Source: an uncultured Pseudomonadales bacterium
GTDB lineage: Bacteria; Pseudomonadota; Gammaproteobacteria; Pseudomonadales; Azotimanducaceae
Reading direction: 5' to 3'
DNA length: 64,000 nt
NCBI GenBank assembly: GCA_958296195.1
Contig: OY282455.1
Location: 2,852,001 to 2,916,000, forward strand
Of the stretch, positions 60,690 to 64,000 are shown one piece after another. The position numbers and the translations under genes are program-made. Within the stretch, counting starts at the first letter, position 1. Every line of letters starts with the position of its first letter. The notes beneath the pieces were generated by a model. The model saw only the letters and a program-made list of their open reading frames with translations. It made no database searches and was not told the DNA's origin.

Positions 60690-62540
60690 ATGGATTGGCT
60701 CTGGCTGGTTCCGGCGCTGCCCTTGGCGGGCTTCCTAGTGCTGTTCGTCACCGAGGGGCGGCTGCCGGACCGAGCGGCCGCTTGGGTTGGGGCCGGCTCC
60801 GTGGGCCTTGCGGCCGTGGCGGCGGCTGTCGCGGGGACCGATTTTCTGGAGCAGGGCGGCGTCCCGCAAAGCCAGCATCTGTGGACTTGGATCGGCGTTG
60901 GCGGCTTCGATGTAGCCTTCCGCCTGTATCTGGACGGCCTGTCCTTGGTGATGGTCGGCGTCATCACCGGCGTCGGCTTCCTGATCCATGTTTACGCCAC
61001 CGGCTACATGGCGGGGGAGGAGGGCTACAGCCGCTTCTTCGCCTACATGAACCTGTTCGTGTTCGCCATGCTCATGCTGGTGCTTGGCGACAACCTGCTG
61101 ACCCTGTTCCTCGGCTGGGAGGGGGTGGGGTTGTGCAGCTACTTGCTGATCGGCTTCCACCACGGGGACCCGGAGAACGGCTACGCGGCCCGCAAGGCGT
61201 TCGTGGTCACGCGGGTGGGCGACACCTTCATGGCCATCGGCCTGTTCCTGCTGTTTAGGGAGTTCGGCACCCTGGACATTCAGGCGGCGATGGACGGCGC
61301 CCAAGCCGCCTGGCCGAACGGGGCCGCGCTTTGCACCTTGATCGCCCTGTTGTTGTTGGGCGGCGCGGTGGGCAAGTCCGCCCAGGCGCCGTTGCAGACC
61401 TGGCTGCCGGACGCCATGGCCGGCCCCACGCCGGTGAGCGCCCTCATCCACGCCGCCACCATGGTGACCGCCGGGGTTTACCTCATTGCTCGCACCCACG
61501 ATCTGTTCCTGCTGTCTTCGGACGCGCAGTTCGCCGTGGCCGTGGTGGGCCTCGTCACCCTGTTCATCGCCTCCTTCACGGCGCTGAACCAAAGGGACCT
61601 CAAGCGCATTTTGGCGTACTCCACCATGAGCCAGATCGGCTACATGTTCTTCGCCTTGGGGGTCGGTGCCTGGTCGGCGGCCATCTTCCACCTGATGACC
61701 CACGCCTTCTTCAAGGCCCTGCTGTTCCTTTCCGCCGGCTCGGTCATTCTGGCGCTGCACCACGAGCAGGACATCTTCAAGATGGGCGGTCTGTGGCGAC
61801 GCCTGCCGGTGCCGTTCTGGTGCATGGCGGTCGGCTCGGCGGCGCTGGCGGCCCTGCCGCTGACCTCCGGTTACTACAGCAAGGACCTCATCCTGCTGAC
61901 CAGCTACGACTACGGCGCCATCGGCCCCTGGTTCTGGGCCGTGGCGGCCTTGGCGGCTTTCATGACCTCCCTTTACACCGCCCGGATGATCTTCATCGCC
62001 TTCTTCGGCGAAATGCGCACCGAACCGCACGAGCGCAGTGGGCTGAACATGTGGCTGCCCTTGGTGGTGTTGGCGGCGCTGGCTGTCGGTGGCGGCTGGT
62101 TTGGCTTGGCGCCGGTGGCCTCGGTGCTGCCGGACGGCGGCGTCGATGCCGCCCACCACGAAGGCGCCCTAGTTTGGGTGACCATGCTGGTGCCCATTCT
62201 TGGCTTGGCGGCCGGCTACATGGTCTTTGGCGGGAAGCAACTGTCCTTCGATGGCTTGGTCAACTCCGGCTTCGGACAGGGCTTGGCCCGCTTTTGGGCC
62301 GGCGGCTGGGGCTTTGACACCTTTTATGACCGACTGATCGTGCGTCCCTTCCTGTTCTTGGCGCGAATCAACAAGAGCGATGCAGTGGACCTGATTTACA
62401 AGCTGATCGTGGAGGTTGCCCGTCGCCTGAACGCCGTCGTGGTGCAAAGCCAAACCGGGGCGCTGCGCTGGTATGCGGCCAGCATGGCCTTGGGGCTGGC
62501 CTTAGCCCTGCTGATCCTGCTGTTGGCGCCGTCGCCATGA
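60690..62540 (+). CDS. nuoL: NADH-quinone oxidoreductase subunit L
   Basis: NuoL is the distal antiporter-like proton-pumping subunit. The 616-residue protein has LFLGWEGVGLCSYLLIGF with the key Glu, the GGAVGKSAQAPLQTWLPDAM region with Lys and Asp, and a long C-terminal lateral helix. It overlaps nuoM by 4 bases. Confidence 0.96.
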   Translation: MDWLWLVPALPLAGFLVLFVTEGRLPDRAAAWVGAGSVGLAAVAAAVAGTDFLEQGGVPQSQHLWTWIGVGGFDVAFRLYLDGLSLVMVGVITGVGFLIHVYATGYMAGEEGYSRFFAYMNLFVFAMLMLVLGDNLLTLFLGWEGVGLCSYLLIGFHHGDPENGYAARKAFVVTRVGDTFMAIGLFLLFREFGTLDIQAAMDGAQAAWPNGAALCTLIALLLLGGAVGKSAQAPLQTWLPDAMAGPTPVSALIHAATMVTAGVYLIARTHDLFLLSSDAQFAVAVVGLVTLFIASFTALNQRDLKRILAYSTMSQIGYMFFALGVGAWSAAIFHLMTHAFFKALLFLSAGSVILALHHEQDIFKMGGLWRRLPVPFWCMAVGSAALAALPLTSGYYSKDLILLTSYDYGAIGPWFWAVAALAAFMTSLYTARMIFIAFFGEMRTEPHERSGLNMWLPLVVLAALAVGGGWFGLAPVASVLPDGGVDAAHHEGALVWVTMLVPILGLAAGYMVFGGKQLSFDGLVNSGFGQGLARFWAGGWGFDTFYDRLIVRPFLFLARINKSDAVDLIYKLIVEVARRLNAVVVQSQTGALRWYAASMALGLALALLILLLAPSP

Positions 62541-63988
62541 TGCTGCTCGGCCTCATCGGCGTTTTGCTGGGCGGCGGGTTGCTGGCCGCCTTCGCTGAGC
62601 GCCTGCATCCGAACGCACCCCGCTGGGTGTCCTTGGGCGTTCTCGCCACCGCCGGGCTGTATCTGCTGGCCGTTCCCGTCGGAACTGCGGAAACCTTGGC
62701 CTGGATTCCCAGATTCGGCATCAACGTCATTCTGGCCATGGACGGGCTCAGCTTTGCCTTGGTGGCCCTGACCCTGTTTCTCGGCTTGGTTGCAGTGGTC
62801 TCCTCCTGGTCGGAAATAGAGCACAATCCGGGCTTCTTCCAGTTCAACCTGCTGTGGACCCTGGCCGGAGTGGTGGGAGTGTTCACCGCCTTGGACCTGT
62901 TCCTGTTCTTCGTGTTCTGGGAAGTGATGCTGGTGCCCATGTACTTCCTCATCGCCATTTGGGGCCATGAGGATCGAGCCTACGCGGCGATGAAGTTCTT
63001 CCTGTTCACCCAGGTCAGCGGTCTGCTGATGCTGGTGGCCATCTTGACCCTGGTTTATCTGCACTACGCCACCAGCGGGGTCGTCACCTTCGCTTACGCG
63101 GACCTATTGGGCGCGGACTTGGACCCGACCATCGCCTTCTACCTGATGCTGGGCTTTTTCGTCGCCTTTGTGGTCAAGCTGCCGGGGGTCCCTTTCCACA
63201 CTTGGCTGCCGGACGCCCACACCCAAGCGCCCACCGCCGGCAGCGTCATTCTGGCCGGCATCCTGCTGAAGACGGGCGCCTACGGCTTGCTGCGCTTCGT
63301 GGTGCCCCTGTTCCCCGAAGCGGCCCTGGACTTCCGCTGGCCGGCCATGCTGCTCGGTGCCGCCAGCGTCATCTACGGCGGCTATCTGGCCTACAGCCAA
63401 AGCGACTTCAAGCGGCTGGTGGCCTACAGCAGCATCAGCCACATGGGCTTCGTGCTGCTCGGCGCCTTCGCTTGGAACGTCGTGGCGGTGCAGGGGGCCA
63501 TCGTGCAGATGGTGGCGCATGGCTTCTCCACGGCGGCCCTGTTCATGATGGCCGGCGCCCTGCAGCAGCGGCTGCACACCCGGGAGATGGGGCGCATGGG
63601 CGGCCTCTGGCAGCGGGCGCCGCGCATGGGGGCGGTGGGGTTGTTCTTCGTCGTCGCCTCCTTGGGCATGCCGGGGCTGGGCAACTTCGTCGGCGAGTTC
63701 ATGGTGCTGCTGGGCGCCTTTCAGGTGGATGCGGTTTTGGCCATCGCCGCCGCCGTCGGCATCATCGTCGCTGCGGTTTACGCCTTGTCGCTGATGCAGC
63801 GCTCCTTCCAAGGGGCGCTTCCGGAAGGTGCGGACGGCCAAGCCGCCGCAAGGATGGCGGACTTCGGCTTCCGGGAGATGAGCGTCATGGTGCTAATGAT
63901 GCTGGCGCTGCTCTGGCTGGGGGTCTATCCCAACACCCTGCTTGATCTGTGCGCACCGGTGGTGGCCGAATTGGGGGTTGCGCCTTGA
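62537..63988 (+). CDS. nuoM: NADH-quinone oxidoreductase subunit M
   Basis: NuoM is the second antiporter-like subunit. The 483-residue protein has LFFVFWEVMLVPMYFLIAIWG with the conserved Glu, and VVKLPGVPFHTWLPDAHTQAP with the pump Lys. The start is ATG 62537, overlapping nuoL. Confidence 0.96.
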   Translation: MMLLGLIGVLLGGGLLAAFAERLHPNAPRWVSLGVLATAGLYLLAVPVGTAETLAWIPRFGINVILAMDGLSFALVALTLFLGLVAVVSSWSEIEHNPGFFQFNLLWTLAGVVGVFTALDLFLFFVFWEVMLVPMYFLIAIWGHEDRAYAAMKFFLFTQVSGLLMLVAILTLVYLHYATSGVVTFAYADLLGADLDPTIAFYLMLGFFVAFVVKLPGVPFHTWLPDAHTQAPTAGSVILAGILLKTGAYGLLRFVVPLFPEAALDFRWPAMLLGAASVIYGGYLAYSQSDFKRLVAYSSISHMGFVLLGAFAWNVVAVQGAIVQMVAHGFSTAALFMMAGALQQRLHTREMGRMGGLWQRAPRMGAVGLFFVVASLGMPGLGNFVGEFMVLLGAFQVDAVLAIAAAVGIIVAAVYALSLMQRSFQGALPEGADGQAAARMADFGFREMSVMVLMMLALLWLGVYPNTLLDLCAPVVAELGVAP

Positions 63989-64000
63989 CCGCCTTGGACT
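63985..64000 (+). CDS. nuoN: Start of nuoN (partial)
   Basis: A TTG at 63985 overlaps the nuoM stop (TTGA) and opens a frame at the window end. Its position fits NuoN, the last membrane subunit in the operon. Only five codons are visible, so the call rests on gene order. Confidence 0.5.

Overview
The window is about 64 kb of GC-rich chromosomal DNA from a gammaproteobacterium that I cannot name to genus. The grounds are the gene order mnmA-hflD-purB, clpS-clpA-infA-aat, ftsK-lolA-rarA-crcB-serS-cysG-tus genes-tRNA-Ser (close to Pseudomonas-type synteny), a fused nuoCD, a long Pseudomonas-type isocitrate lyase and a ThrH-type phosphatase.

Layout. 1-7.7 kb: a sulfated-glycan or envelope locus with two sulfotransferases (one with 33-residue coiled-coil repeats, one a two-domain fusion), a glycosyltransferase, UDP-GlcNAc 2-epimerase, and a GMC oxidoreductase paired with a Tat-signal protein. 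7.7-18.3 kb: housekeeping genes (cysH, thrH, aceA, purB/hflD/mnmA, moaC/moaD/moaE, icd, a cold-shock gene). 18.7-33.2 kb: an Rpn-like nuclease gene, clpSA, infA, aat, ftsK, lolA, rarA, crcB, serS, cysG, the tusE/B/C/D sulfur-relay genes and tRNA-Ser(UGA).

33.16-40.88 kb is the most unusual part. Four units stand head to tail, starting exactly at the CCA end of tRNA-Ser. Each begins and ends with the same inverted terminal sequence, and neighbours are separated by an identical 11-bp spacer (GCCCTCCGCCA) whose last 10 bases copy the tRNA 3' end. A last spacer marks the outer border. Each junction is therefore a near-perfect palindrome with 27-bp arms and the tRNA 3' end in its loop. The units share conserved ends but carry different cargo: a PD-(D/E)xK protein plus a broken DUF2779 gene; a lipoprotein, a small conserved ORF, a lasso-leader-like mini-ORF and a trxB 5' fragment; a secreted protein; and an AAA ATPase. 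No recombinase is present.

41-44.9 kb holds a TonB-dependent receptor, an NADP-dependent oxidoreductase and a small membrane-anchored coiled-coil protein. 45.1-64 kb is the complex I operon, complete from nuoA to nuoM with the first bases of nuoN, but interrupted twice. Between nuoE and nuoF lie an ATPase + TOPRIM-like pair, with the look of a defence system, and a beta-hydroxyacid dehydrogenase. Between nuoF and nuoG lie a low-GC caspase-like protein, an Rpn-family gene that has lost its nuclease core, and a HicAB toxin-antitoxin pair.

Functional calls rest on family motifs read by eye; no database search was run.
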